In this document: piece by piece, positions 1 through 7,507 of the stretch | Layout: each line of letters starts with the position of its first letter | Position numbering within the stretch: position 1 is the stretch's first letter | NCBI GenBank assembly: GCA_026990045.1 | Contig: JALSIK010000427.1 | Coordinates: 1 to 7,507 of the forward strand | From: Chromatiales bacterium | Lineage (GTDB): Bacteria > Pseudomonadota > Gammaproteobacteria > CAMYNG01 | Length of the DNA stretch: 7,507 nucleotides | Direction: 5' to 3' | Translations under genes and position numbers: made by a program | Notes under the pieces: model-generated | What the model saw: only the letters and a program-made list of their open reading frames with translations | Database searches by the model: none | What the model was told of the DNA's origin: nothing

Positions 1-412
1 CCTCGAGGTGGAGGCGGGCGTGCCGGTGGTCCCCCTGGCCCTGAGCGATGCCTTCGTGCCGCAGATGCTCAACCTGCAGGCCCTGGGCGCGGTGAGTTTC
101 AAGAAGGGCTGCTACCCGGGGCAGGAAGTGGTGGCCCGCACCCAGTACCTGGGCAAGCTCAAGCGGCGCCTGTACCCCGCCCGCAGCGGCGCCCCGGCCA
201 GCGTGGGGGACGAGATCTTTCCCGCGGGCGAGCCCCAGCCGGCGGGCCGGGTGGTGAGCGCCGCGCCGGGTCCCGACGGCACCTGGCACCTGCTGGCCGT
301 GATCCAGATCGCCGAGGCCGAGGCGGGCGACCTGCACCTGGGCGCCCCCGACGGCCCGCCCCTGGCCCTGGCCCCCCTGCCCTACCCGCTGGAGGCCGCC
401 GGCGGCGGCTGA
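1..412 (+). CDS. ygfZ: tRNA-modifying / folate-binding protein YgfZ (3' part)
   Basis: C-terminal 136 or so residues of a YgfZ (GcvT-like fold) protein; the 5' part lies outside the window and the frame is entered at base 2. The family signature is visible: NLQALGAVSFKKGCYPGQE, then VARTQYLGKLKRRLY. In E. coli YgfZ the KGCYTGQE stretch holds the conserved cysteine (Cys228) needed for function, and it is intact here. The C-terminal end APLPYPLE also matches E. coli EPLPYSLE. YgfZ proteins act in the cytoplasm, bind tetrahydrofolate and support assembly or repair of certain iron-sulphur enzymes, including the tRNA methylthiotransferase MiaB. The end is normal: a TGA stop after a short Gly-rich tail. 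The gene downstream lies on the same strand but has its own promoter candidate, so co-transcription is possible but not required. The identification is firm; only the start is unseen. Confidence 0.93.
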   Translation, partial: LEVEAGVPVVPLALSDAFVPQMLNLQALGAVSFKKGCYPGQEVVARTQYLGKLKRRLYPARSGAPASVGDEIFPAGEPQPAGRVVSAAPGPDGTWHLLAVIQIAEAEAGDLHLGAPDGPPLALAPLPYPLEAAGGG

Positions 413-415
413 CCG

Positions 416-442
416 TCAACTTTTCGCGCCCGGCGCCGATAA
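416..442 (+). promoter_or_regulatory. Candidate sigma-28 (FliA) promoter of the HDOD gene
   Basis: A perfect -10 box GCCGATAA lies at 435-442, preceded after exactly 11 bases by TCAACTTT at 416-423. The known FliA consensus is TAAAGTTT-N11-GCCGATAA, so the -35 box matches 6 of 8 positions. Transcription would begin near 449, giving a leader of about 30 bases that contains the ribosome binding site. The element begins just past the ygfZ stop and lies wholly between genes. The match and spacing are read directly; activity is inferred. It implies control by the flagellar sigma factor, provided the genome encodes FliA. Confidence 0.68.
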
Positions 443-463
443 GTCTCCCGTGGACCGACCCAC

Positions 464-469
464 AAGGAG
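464..469 (+). promoter_or_regulatory. Ribosome binding site fixing the HDOD start
   Basis: AAGGAG lies 10 bases before the ATG at 480. It favours that ATG over the in-frame GTG at 450, which has no such site and would lie almost at the predicted transcription start. Confidence 0.8.
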
Positions 470-479
470 AGCGGCGCCC

Positions 480-1325
480 ATGCCCGACGACGTCAAGACC
501 CGCATCATCGACGAACTGCTGGCCGACCTGGAACAGGACCGGCTGGTCCTGCCCACCCTGCCCGAGGTGGCCCTGCGCGTGCGCGATACCCTGGAGGACG
601 AAAACGCCTCCCTCAAGGACGTGGCCGAGGTCATCCGCACCGACGCCGCGCTCTCGGCCCGCCTCATCCAGGTGGCCAACAGCCCGCTCATGCGCACCTC
701 GCGGACCATCGACACGGTGGAGGGCGCGGTGACGCGCATGGGCGGCAACATGGTGCGCAACCTGGTCACCAGCATGGTCATGGAACAGATGTTCCAGGCC
801 ACCTCCGAGGCCACCGACACGCGCCTGCGCGCCCTGTGGACCCACAGCCTGGAGGTGGGCGCCATCGCCCACGCCCTGGCCAGCCGGTACACCCGGCTCG
901 ACCCCTCCCAGGCGCTGCTCTGCGGCCTGGTCCACGACATCGGCGCCCTGCCCATCCTGGCCCGGGCCGAGGAGGTGCCGGAGCTGCTGGCCGACGAGGC
1001 CCTGCTGGACGCGGTGATCCGCGACACCCACGCCTCCCTGGGCCGGGCCATCCTCGAGCGCTGGCACTTCCCGCCGGAACAGGTCACCGCGGTGGCCGAG
1101 CACGAGAACCTGGCGCGGGCCCACGACGGCCCGGCCGACCTGGCGGACGTGGTCACGGTGGCCAACCTGCAGAGCCACCTGGGCACCGGTCACCCGCTGA
1201 CCCGGGAGGACTGGAGCACCGTGCCCGCCTTCGACAAGCTGGGCCTGGCGGCGGACATCAACGTGGTCGAGATGGAGCAGACCGGCGACGACATCGCCGC
1301 GGTCAAGGTGGCGCTGAGCGCCTGA
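480..1325 (+). CDS. HDOD domain signalling protein
   Basis: A 281-residue cytoplasmic protein made almost wholly of one HDOD (HD-related output domain), about residues 18-230. The opening LPTLPEVALRV (24-34) and DVAEVIRTDAALSARLIQVANSP (47-69) are typical of the family, as is the TIDTVEGAVTRMGG helix region (76-89). No signal peptide, membrane segment, receiver, GGDEF or EAL domain is present. HDOD proteins are regulatory and non-enzymatic as far as known, linked to motility, stress and cyclic-di-GMP signalling. Here residues that resemble HD-phosphohydrolase metal ligands are kept: H122, H152-D153 (VHDIG), H184, H208 and D223, though the Lys of the HD-GYP HDIGK motif is Ala. The start at ATG 480 is chosen from the AAGGAG site. 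A FliA-type promoter upstream suggests expression with flagellar and chemotaxis genes. The gene converges on lysS with a 15-base gap. Family certain; exact role unknown. Confidence 0.92.
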   Translation: MPDDVKTRIIDELLADLEQDRLVLPTLPEVALRVRDTLEDENASLKDVAEVIRTDAALSARLIQVANSPLMRTSRTIDTVEGAVTRMGGNMVRNLVTSMVMEQMFQATSEATDTRLRALWTHSLEVGAIAHALASRYTRLDPSQALLCGLVHDIGALPILARAEEVPELLADEALLDAVIRDTHASLGRAILERWHFPPEQVTAVAEHENLARAHDGPADLADVVTVANLQSHLGTGHPLTREDWSTVPAFDKLGLAADINVVEMEQTGDDIAAVKVALSA

Positions 1326-1340
1326 TCCCGTGCCCGGCAC

Positions 1341-2843
<1,503 letters not shown>

Positions 2844-2865
2844 GTCTGTATTGCCTGATATTCAC

Positions 2866-2928
2866 GGGGCGCGCCGGCGCCGATCCGAATCCGGGTTATC
2901 CTTCGCGTCCTTCGTGCCCGGGCGCCCC
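2866..2928. repeat. Inverted repeat spanning the prfB-lysS gap
   Basis: GGGGCGC at 2866-2872 is complementary to GCGCCCC at 2922-2928, separated by 49 bases. Copies of the palindrome GGCGCC lie at 2876-2881 and 2921-2926, and a smaller inverted repeat CTTCG/CGAAG lies at 2910-2914/2928-2932, right after the prfB stop. The mRNA leader of lysS could fold in more than one way. In GC-rich DNA such short matches arise easily, so a role in termination, processing or translation of lysS is only a possibility. Confidence 0.35.
2899..2916. repeat. Two tandem 9-base units in the prfB-lysS gap
   Basis: TCCTTCGCG (2899-2907) is followed at once by TCCTTCGTG (2908-2916), differing at one base. On the minus strand the units read CACGAAGGA and CGCGAAGGA. 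The unit looks like the short GAAGGA-type dispersed repeats that I recall from intergenic DNA of several GC-rich gammaproteobacteria, but this cannot be confirmed from one copy. Confidence 0.45.
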
Positions 2929-2932
2929 GAAG

Positions 2933-4031
2933 CTACAGCCCCATCTTGAGGCTGGCCTCGATGAACTCGTCGAGATCGCCGTCCAGCACGGCCTGGGGAT
3001 TGGAGTTCTCCACGCCGGTGCGCAGGTCCTTGATGCGCGACTGGTCGAGCACGTAGGACCGGATCTGGTTGCCCCAGCCGATGTCGGCCTTGGACTCCTC
3101 CAGCGCCTGCTTCTCGGCGTTGCGCTGCTGCAGCTCGCGCTCGTAGAGCTTGGCCCGGAGCTGGTTCATGGCATGGGCCTTGTTCTGGTGCTGCGAGCGC
3201 TCGCTCTGGCACTGCACCACGATGCCGGTGGGCAGGTGCGTGATGCGCACCGCGGAGTCGGTACGGTTGACGTGCTGGCCGCCGGCGCCGCTCGCCCGGT
3301 AGGTGTCGATGCGCAGGTCCGCGGGGTTGATCTCGATGTCGATGGTGTCGTCCACCTCGGGATAGACGAACACCGAGGCGAACGAGGTGTGGCGCCGGTT
3401 GCCCGAGTCGAACGGCGACTTGCGCACCAGGCGGTGGACCCCGGTCTCGGTGCGCAGCCAGCCGTAGGCATGGTCCCCGCTGAACTTCACCGTGGCGCTC
3501 TTGATCCCGGCCACCTCGCCCTCGGACAGCTCCACGATCTCGGTCTTGAACCCGTGGCGCTCGCCCCAGCGCAGGTACATGCGCAGCAGCATGGCGGCCC
3601 AGTCCTGCGCCTCGGTCCCGCCGGACCCCGCCTGGATGTCCATGAAGGCGTTCTTGGCGTCGGCCTCGCCGGAGAACATGCGCTGGAACTCCAGCCGCGA
3701 CAGCGACTGCTCCAGCTCGTCCAGCTCCACCGCCAGGGCGTTCAGGGTCTCCTCGTCCTCCTCGTCCCGGGCCAGGGCCAGCAGCTCCTCGTAGTCGGCC
3801 AGCCCGTCCTCCAGGCGCTCGAGCACGCCCACCACTTCCTCCAGGCGCGCGCGCTCGCGGCCCAGTTCCTGGGCGCGCTCGGGCTCGTTCCAGATGTCGG
3901 GGTTCTCCAGCTCGCGGGTGACTTCGGCCAGACGCTCGCGCTTGGCGTCGTAGTCAAAGATACCCCCTCAGGGCCCGTGCCCGGCCCTTCATGTCCTGGA
4001 TGCGGTGGTGGACGGTGTTGACTTCGATCAT
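2933..4031 (-). CDS. prfB: Peptide chain release factor 2, with programmed +1 frameshift
   Basis: RF2 recognises UGA and UAA stop codons on the ribosome and triggers peptide release. It is encoded in two frames: 25 codons from the ATG at 4031 (MIEVNTVHHRIQDMKG... RGYL) to an in-frame TGA (3956-3954), then, after a +1 shift, 340 codons from GAC (3955-3953) to a TAG stop at 2935-2933. The joined product is 365 residues, the same as E. coli RF2, and numbering agrees: the stop-codon-reading SPF motif is at 205-207 and the catalytic GGQ at 250-252 (YRASGAGGQHVN). Position 246 is Ala, as in most bacteria, not the Thr of E. coli K-12. The N-terminal half is a helical domain rich in Glu, Leu and Arg. 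No clear Shine-Dalgarno sequence precedes the ATG, but the N-terminus aligns with E. coli MFEINPVNNRIQD. The gene follows recJ by 55 bases. A plain ORF caller would report only a truncated gene starting near 3835. Confidence 0.97.
3953..3968 (-). promoter_or_regulatory. Programmed +1 ribosomal frameshift site of prfB
   Basis: Read on the minus strand: AGGGGG (3968-3963), a Shine-Dalgarno-like element, then TAT (3962-3960), the slippery codon CTT (3959-3957) and TGA C (3956-3953). This is base-for-base the E. coli prfB signal. The AGGGGG pairs with 16S rRNA and, with slow decoding of TGA, drives slippage from CTT to TTT. Because the TGA is read by RF2 itself, low RF2 raises frameshifting, giving autoregulation. 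Confidence 0.97.
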
Positions 4032-4086
4032 CGGGAAAACTGCCGTGCTCGATGGAAAGCGCGTGATCATACACCACCGCGCGCAC

Positions 4087-5832
4087 TCACCGCACGGGGC
4101 CGGCCGGGGCCAGGTGTTCCACCACCAGCTGCAGGCGGCTGGTGCCGCGGAAGTGATTGAGGTCCAGCCGGTAGGCCAGCTCCAGCTCGTCCCCCGCCGC
4201 CAGGTCCGGCGGCGGGGCCTGGTTGAAGGCGATGGCCTCCAGCAACGGACCGCCCTCGGGCTGCACCGACAGCCGCAGGTGCCGCCCGTCGTCGCCCACC
4301 GCGCGCCAGTCCGCCACCCGGAAGCGGCCGTCGAACACCGGCTCGGGGAAGCCCGCCCCCCACGGCCCGCCGTAGCGCAGCAGGCCGGCCAGCTCCGGCT
4401 GGAAGTCCCCGGGGTCCAGCGGGCCGTCGCTGTCCACCGTGGCCGCGGTGGCCCGCCCGGCGCCGGCCCGGGCGGCTTCTTCTGCCAGCGCCGCGCCGAA
4501 CGCCTCCAGGTGCGCCGCGGGGAGACTGAGCCCGGCGGCCATGGCATGGCCGCCGAAGCGGCTCAGCAGGCGGGGGTGGCGCGTGGCCACCGCGTCCAGC
4601 AGGTCGCGCATGTGCAGCTCCGGCACCGAGCGGGCCGAGCCCTTGAGCAGGCCGCCCTCGCCGTCGGGGGCGAAGGCCACCACGGGGCGGTGGAAGCGTT
4701 CCTTGAGCCGCGCGGCCAGGATCCCCACCACGCCCGGGTGCCAGCCCGGGTCGTAGACGCACAGGGCGGGCGGCAGGGTGCCCCCGTCCAGGTCCAGCCG
4801 TGCCAGTGCCGCCAGGGCCTCGTCCTGCATGCGCGCCTCGATGTCACGGCGCCGGCGGTTGAGCTCGTCCAGCCGCCGGGCCAGGGCCAGCGCCTCGGCC
4901 GGCTCGTCGCTCAGCAGGCAGCGGATGCCCAGGCTCATGTCGGTGAGGCGGCCGGCGGCGTTGAGGCGCGGGGCGGCGGCGAAGGCCAGGTCCGAGGCCA
5001 CGCAGCGGGCGGGATCCCGCCCTGCCACCTCCAGCAGGGCGCGGATCCCGGGGCAGGTCTCGCCGGCGCGGATGCGGGCCAGGCCCTGGGCCACCAGGAT
5101 CCGGTTGACCCGCTCCAGCGGCACCACGTCGGCCACCGTGCCCAGGGCCACCAGGTCGAGCCAGGCGGCCAGCCGCGGCTCGCTGCGGCGGGCGAACCAG
5201 CCCGACGCGCGCAGGCGGGCGCGCACCGCCAGCAGCAGGTAGAAGGCCACCCCCACCCCGGCCAGCGACTTGGCCGGGAAACCGTCGCCCGGCTGGTTGG
5301 GGTTGACGATGGCCGCGGCCGCCGGCAGCTCGGGCCCCGGCAGGTGATGGTCGGTGATGATCACCTCCATGCCCGCGGCCCGTGCCGCCGCCACGCCCTC
5401 CACGGAGCCCATGCCGTTGTCCACCGTCACCAGCAGGTGGGGCCGGCGGCGGGAGGCCACGGCCACGATCTCCGGGGTCAGGCCGTAGCCGTAGCGGAAG
5501 CGGTCGGGCACCAGGAAGTCCACCGCGCCGGCCCCCATGGCGCGCAGGCCGCGCAGCACGAGGGCGCAACTGGTGGCGCCGTCGGCGTCGAAGTCGCCCA
5601 CCACCAGGACCGATTCACCCGCCTCCACCGCCCGGGCCAGGCGCGCGGCCGCCTCCTCGATGCCCAGCAGGCCGCGGTAGTCGGGCAGGCCCGAGACGGA
5701 GAGATCCAGCTCGGCGGGATCGCACACACGGCGCGCGGCGTACACGCGGGCGAGAACGGGATGCAGGCCGGCCGCCTCCAGGGGGGCGGGATCGCCGGGG
5801 TCGCGGCGCCGGATGCGGCGGGGCGGCTGCAT
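4087..5832 (-). CDS. recJ: Single-stranded-DNA-specific exonuclease RecJ
   Basis: A 581-residue 5'-3' exonuclease (E. coli RecJ 577) working in recombination (RecF pathway), base excision and mismatch repair. The DHH phosphoesterase motifs are all in place: VVGDFDADGATS (77-88), VTVDNG (135-140), IITDHH (158-163) and LGTVADVVPL (230-239). The expected Mn2+ ligands are D82, D84, D138, H162, H163 and D235. FAAAPRLNAAGRL (284-296) and a DHHA1 domain with GWHPGVVGILAARLKE (363-378) and FGGHAMAAGL (426-435) follow; the last 120 or so residues are the OB-like C-terminal domain. The ATG at 5832 fits the E. coli N-terminus (RRRxxxxxxxL). No obvious ribosome binding site is seen. It lies 44 bases after the rpfE-family gene and 55 before prfB, and is probably co-transcribed with both. 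Confidence 0.98.
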   Translation of the reverse strand: MQPPRRIRRRDPGDPAPLEAAGLHPVLARVYAARRVCDPAELDLSVSGLPDYRGLLGIEEAAARLARAVEAGESVLVVGDFDADGATSCALVLRGLRAMGAGAVDFLVPDRFRYGYGLTPEIVAVASRRRPHLLVTVDNGMGSVEGVAAARAAGMEVIITDHHLPGPELPAAAAIVNPNQPGDGFPAKSLAGVGVAFYLLLAVRARLRASGWFARRSEPRLAAWLDLVALGTVADVVPLERVNRILVAQGLARIRAGETCPGIRALLEVAGRDPARCVASDLAFAAAPRLNAAGRLTDMSLGIRCLLSDEPAEALALARRLDELNRRRRDIEARMQDEALAALARLDLDGGTLPPALCVYDPGWHPGVVGILAARLKERFHRPVVAFAPDGEGGLLKGSARSVPELHMRDLLDAVATRHPRLLSRFGGHAMAAGLSLPAAHLEAFGAALAEEAARAGAGRATAATVDSDGPLDPGDFQPELAGLLRYGGPWGAGFPEPVFDGRFRVADWRAVGDDGRHLRLSVQPEGGPLLEAIAFNQAPPPDLAAGDELELAYRLDLNHFRGTSRLQLVVEHLAPAGPVR

Positions 5833-5876
5833 GGAGCGCTATTGTGCGGCGGGGCGGGCGGGGGGTAAAGCGCCGG

Positions 5877-6905
5877 CTACCACGGTGCCCGGGGCCGGCG
5901 CCAGAAGGCCCGCAGCCGGCGGCGGGTCACGGTATGGCACCAGCCGTCGCCGGGCACCAGGACCAGGCGCTGCAGCCGGCCCGAGCGCACCGCCTCCAGC
6001 GCCGGCCCCAGCCACCGGCGGTCCAGCCGCTCCACCTCCTGCGCCCAGCCCCAGGTGTCCTGCAGGCGGGCGGCGGTCCACGGACCGTCCAGACAGGCCA
6101 GGACATGCCCCCCGCCGGTCCCGGCGAGCCAGGCCGGGGCCTGGTCCGGGCAGGGCCCGGGGGCCGGCATCCCGCCCGCCGCGGCGAGGCCGGCCAGCAG
6201 GGGATCATCGCCGCACAGGGCGGCGAAGCGGGCCGGCGGGCGGGGCAGGCCGTCGCCGCCGCCCCACAGCCACAGGCCGTTGACCGGCAGCCGCTCCCGG
6301 GCCAGCCGCTCGGTGTTCACGGGATGCGCGTGCAGGAGCATCTGCACCTCGTTTTGCACCGCGCGCCAGGCGCGGGCCTCGTCCCCCGCCGGCAGCAGGG
6401 GCCCCACCCGCGCGCCCAGGGCCAGCGACAGGGGGGTGGTGCGGATGCGGGGCAGGCGTTCAGCCAGCAGGTACCAGCGCTGGGGATGGGGGGCCTCCAG
6501 GCGCCAGCCCGCGCCGGCGAAATGGCGGTTCACGGCGGCCACCAGTTCACCGGCCTCCTCCGCGGTCAGTGCCAGCTCGGACCAGGCCAGGAGCACGGCA
6601 TCGCCCTGGTCCACCTGCAGGTACACGGGATCCGCGCGCAGGCAGGGCCCCGGCGGCGGGCGGCCGGTGTCCGCCAGCCAGGTGAGGGGGGCCGCCGGGA
6701 GATCGGCGTCCGGCGGCACGTCGATCCCCGCCAGGCCCAGGGCCAGGGCTTCGGGCGAGTCGCCGGGCCGGGGCTCGCGCCGGGCCAGGCCCAGGATCCG
6801 GGCCAGGGCCGGCACCGCCGGGCGCTGTGCCGCGGGCAGCGCCCCCATCTCGCCGGCCAGGGCCAGCAGGCCGGGAACCAGGCAGGTGAGTGCCGCGGGC
6901 TTCAC
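5877..6905 (-). CDS. RpfE-type protein (uncharacterised, recJ-linked)
   Basis: A 342-residue protein recognised from conserved blocks of the RpfE-type family (COG4255 as I recall it): CLRADPVYLQVD (88-99), QNEVQMLLHAHPVN (184-197), VNGLWLWGGG (208-217) and a basic end DGWCHTVTRRRLRAFWRRP (320-338). Database entries sometimes call this family phosphoglycerate-mutase-like; I see no metal-binding motif supporting that. It is Leu/Ala/Pro-rich, with no membrane span or clear signal peptide; its N-terminus (MKPAALTCLVPGLLALAGEMGAL) is mildly hydrophobic. In Xanthomonas campestris, rpfE belongs to the region regulating pathogenicity factors, near recJ, prfB and lysS, but its biochemical role is unknown. 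The start is GTG, 28 bases after the thrC stop, with AGGG at 6919-6916 ten bases upstream. The GTG overlaps the stop of a mini-ORF. Family call firm, function open. Confidence 0.85.
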   Translation of the reverse strand: MKPAALTCLVPGLLALAGEMGALPAAQRPAVPALARILGLARREPRPGDSPEALALGLAGIDVPPDADLPAAPLTWLADTGRPPPGPCLRADPVYLQVDQGDAVLLAWSELALTAEEAGELVAAVNRHFAGAGWRLEAPHPQRWYLLAERLPRIRTTPLSLALGARVGPLLPAGDEARAWRAVQNEVQMLLHAHPVNTERLARERLPVNGLWLWGGGDGLPRPPARFAALCGDDPLLAGLAAAGGMPAPGPCPDQAPAWLAGTGGGHVLACLDGPWTAARLQDTWGWAQEVERLDRRWLGPALEAVRSGRLQRLVLVPGDGWCHTVTRRRLRAFWRRPRAPW

Positions 6906-6937
6906 GGGGCAGGCACCCTGGCGCCGGCGGGGCTCAT
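6902..6937 (-). CDS. Possible 11-codon coupling mini-ORF between thrC and the rpfE-family gene
   Basis: The ATG (6937-6935) overlaps the thrC stop as ATGA; the frame reads MSPAGARVPAP and ends in a TGA (6904-6902) that overlaps the GTG start of the next gene as GTGA. The thrC end supplies a CGGGA stretch just before the ATG. Such double overlap could pass terminating ribosomes from thrC to the rpfE-family gene. The peptide itself has no recognisable function. It may be chance, as overlaps are common in GC-rich DNA. Confidence 0.3.
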   Translation of the reverse strand: MSPAGARVPAP

Positions 6938-7507
6938 TCCCGCAGGTTGTCGAGGATGGCCCGCTTCACCTCGTCCAGGCGCGCCTCCACCGTGAGCACC
7001 GGGCCGCTGCTCTGGGCGATGGCGGTGTCCGGGTCCTTGAGCCCGTGGCCGGTGAGGGTGCACACCACCGAGCTGCCCTCGGGGATACGGCCGCTGTGGA
7101 TGTCGCGCAGGGCCCCGGCCAGGGAGGTGGCCGAGGCCGGCTCGCAGAACACCCCCTCGGCCTGGGCCAGGAGCTTCTGCGCCGCCAGGATCTCCTCGTC
7201 GGTGCACTCGTCGAACCAGCCGCCGGACTCCTCCTGGACCTTCCACGCCATGTCCCAGCTCTGGGGATGGCCGATGCGGATGGCGGTGGCCACCGTTTCC
7301 GGGTCGTCCACCATGTGCCCGCGCAGGAACGGCGCCGAGCCCGCCGCCTGGTAGCCCACCATGCGCGGGCGGTTGCCCACGATGGCGCCGCCGGCGAACT
7401 TGCAGTGGCCCTCGCAGTAGGCACAGGCCCCGGTCACCTTCTCGCCGGAGGCCGAGGAGTACTCGCAGTAGCCGATCCAGTGGGCGGTGATGTTGCCGGC
7501 GTTGCCC
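6934..7507 (-). CDS. thrC: Threonine synthase (3' part), with cysteine-rich insertion
   Basis: The last 190 or so residues; the 5' part lies beyond the window. Threonine synthase converts O-phosphohomoserine to threonine with pyridoxal phosphate. The visible part begins at GNAGNITAHW, the loop that binds the PLP phosphate, followed by RMVGYQAAGSAP, PETVATAIRIGHPQSW, EESGGWFDECTDEEI, GVFCEPASATSLAGAL and CTLTGHGLKDP. These align with the short (Thermus/Bacillus type) family rather than the long E. coli type. Between GNAGNITAHWIGY and RPRM the protein is about 20 residues longer than the Thermus enzyme as I recall it, and the extra stretch carries four cysteines spaced C-X13-C-X2-C-X3-C (residues 14, 28, 31 and 35 of the visible part). 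The gene heads the minus-strand block; hom often precedes thrC but is not in view. Confidence 0.95.
   Translation of the reverse strand, partial: GNAGNITAHWIGYCEYSSASGEKVTGACAYCEGHCKFAGGAIVGNRPRMVGYQAAGSAPFLRGHMVDDPETVATAIRIGHPQSWDMAWKVQEESGGWFDECTDEEILAAQKLLAQAEGVFCEPASATSLAGALRDIHSGRIPEGSSVVCTLTGHGLKDPDTAIAQSSGPVLTVEARLDEVKRAILDNLRE

Noticed and set aside
450..479. Ten-residue N-terminal extension of the HDOD protein from GTG 450
   Set aside because: It has no ribosome binding site of its own, while AAGGAG sits correctly for ATG 480; it would also begin at the predicted transcription start.
2933..3835. prfB as a truncated 300-residue gene starting at 3835
   Set aside because: Sequence similarity to RF2 continues without a break upstream to the frameshift site and on to the ATG at 4031.
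4066..4071. TATGAT on the minus strand in the recJ-prfB gap, as a -10 box for prfB
   Set aside because: It matches 5 of 6, but no acceptable -35 box lies 16-18 bases upstream. An internal prfB promoter cannot be excluded.
5841..5869. Possible sigma-70 promoter before recJ (TTTACC, 17 bases, CACAAT on the minus strand)
   Set aside because: Each box matches only 4 of 6, and the start of transcription would fall almost on the recJ ATG. Most likely recJ is read from the thrC side.
5877..6905. Phosphoglycerate mutase function for the RpfE-family gene
   Set aside because: Some databases use this label for the family, but I see none of the metal-binding Asp/His motifs of alkaline-phosphatase-type mutases.

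Overview
This is a GC-rich (roughly 70%) window of bacterial chromosome. Its protein matches and gene order suggest a gammaproteobacterium, perhaps of the Chromatiales/Ectothiorhodospiraceae or Xanthomonas-like kind. The support is a minus-strand block thrC - rpfE-family gene - recJ - prfB - lysS (recJ-prfB-lysS is also the order in E. coli) and proteins whose motifs align closely with E. coli YgfZ, LysS, RF2 and RecJ. The species assignment is an inference; no rRNA or other marker is present.

Left part, plus strand (1-1325): the 3' end of ygfZ (folate-binding Fe-S maintenance protein) is followed by a 281-residue HDOD-domain protein. The 67-base gap between them holds a good match to a sigma-28 (FliA, flagellar) promoter and a clear ribosome binding site, so the HDOD gene is probably expressed on its own, with the motility regulon. 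It ends 15 bases from the lysS stop, tail to tail.

Right part, minus strand (1341-7507, read right to left): the 3' half of threonine synthase (thrC, cut by the window edge), an RpfE-type protein, the single-strand exonuclease RecJ, release factor 2 and lysyl-tRNA synthetase. Gaps are 28, 44, 55 and 89 bases, consistent with one operon. prfB is read through a programmed +1 frameshift whose signal is identical to that of E. coli. An 11-codon mini-ORF overlaps both the thrC stop and the rpfE-family start, which suggests translational coupling. The prfB-lysS gap carries a short tandem 9-base repeat and inverted repeats.

Functionally, this is a housekeeping locus (translation, repair, threonine synthesis, Fe-S maintenance) with one regulatory gene. 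There are no mobile elements, CRISPR arrays, tRNAs or rRNAs, and no sign of an undescribed multigene system. The most interesting points are the FliA-type promoter on the HDOD gene, a cysteine-rich insertion in threonine synthase, the mini-ORF relay and the uncharacterised RpfE-family gene kept next to recJ.
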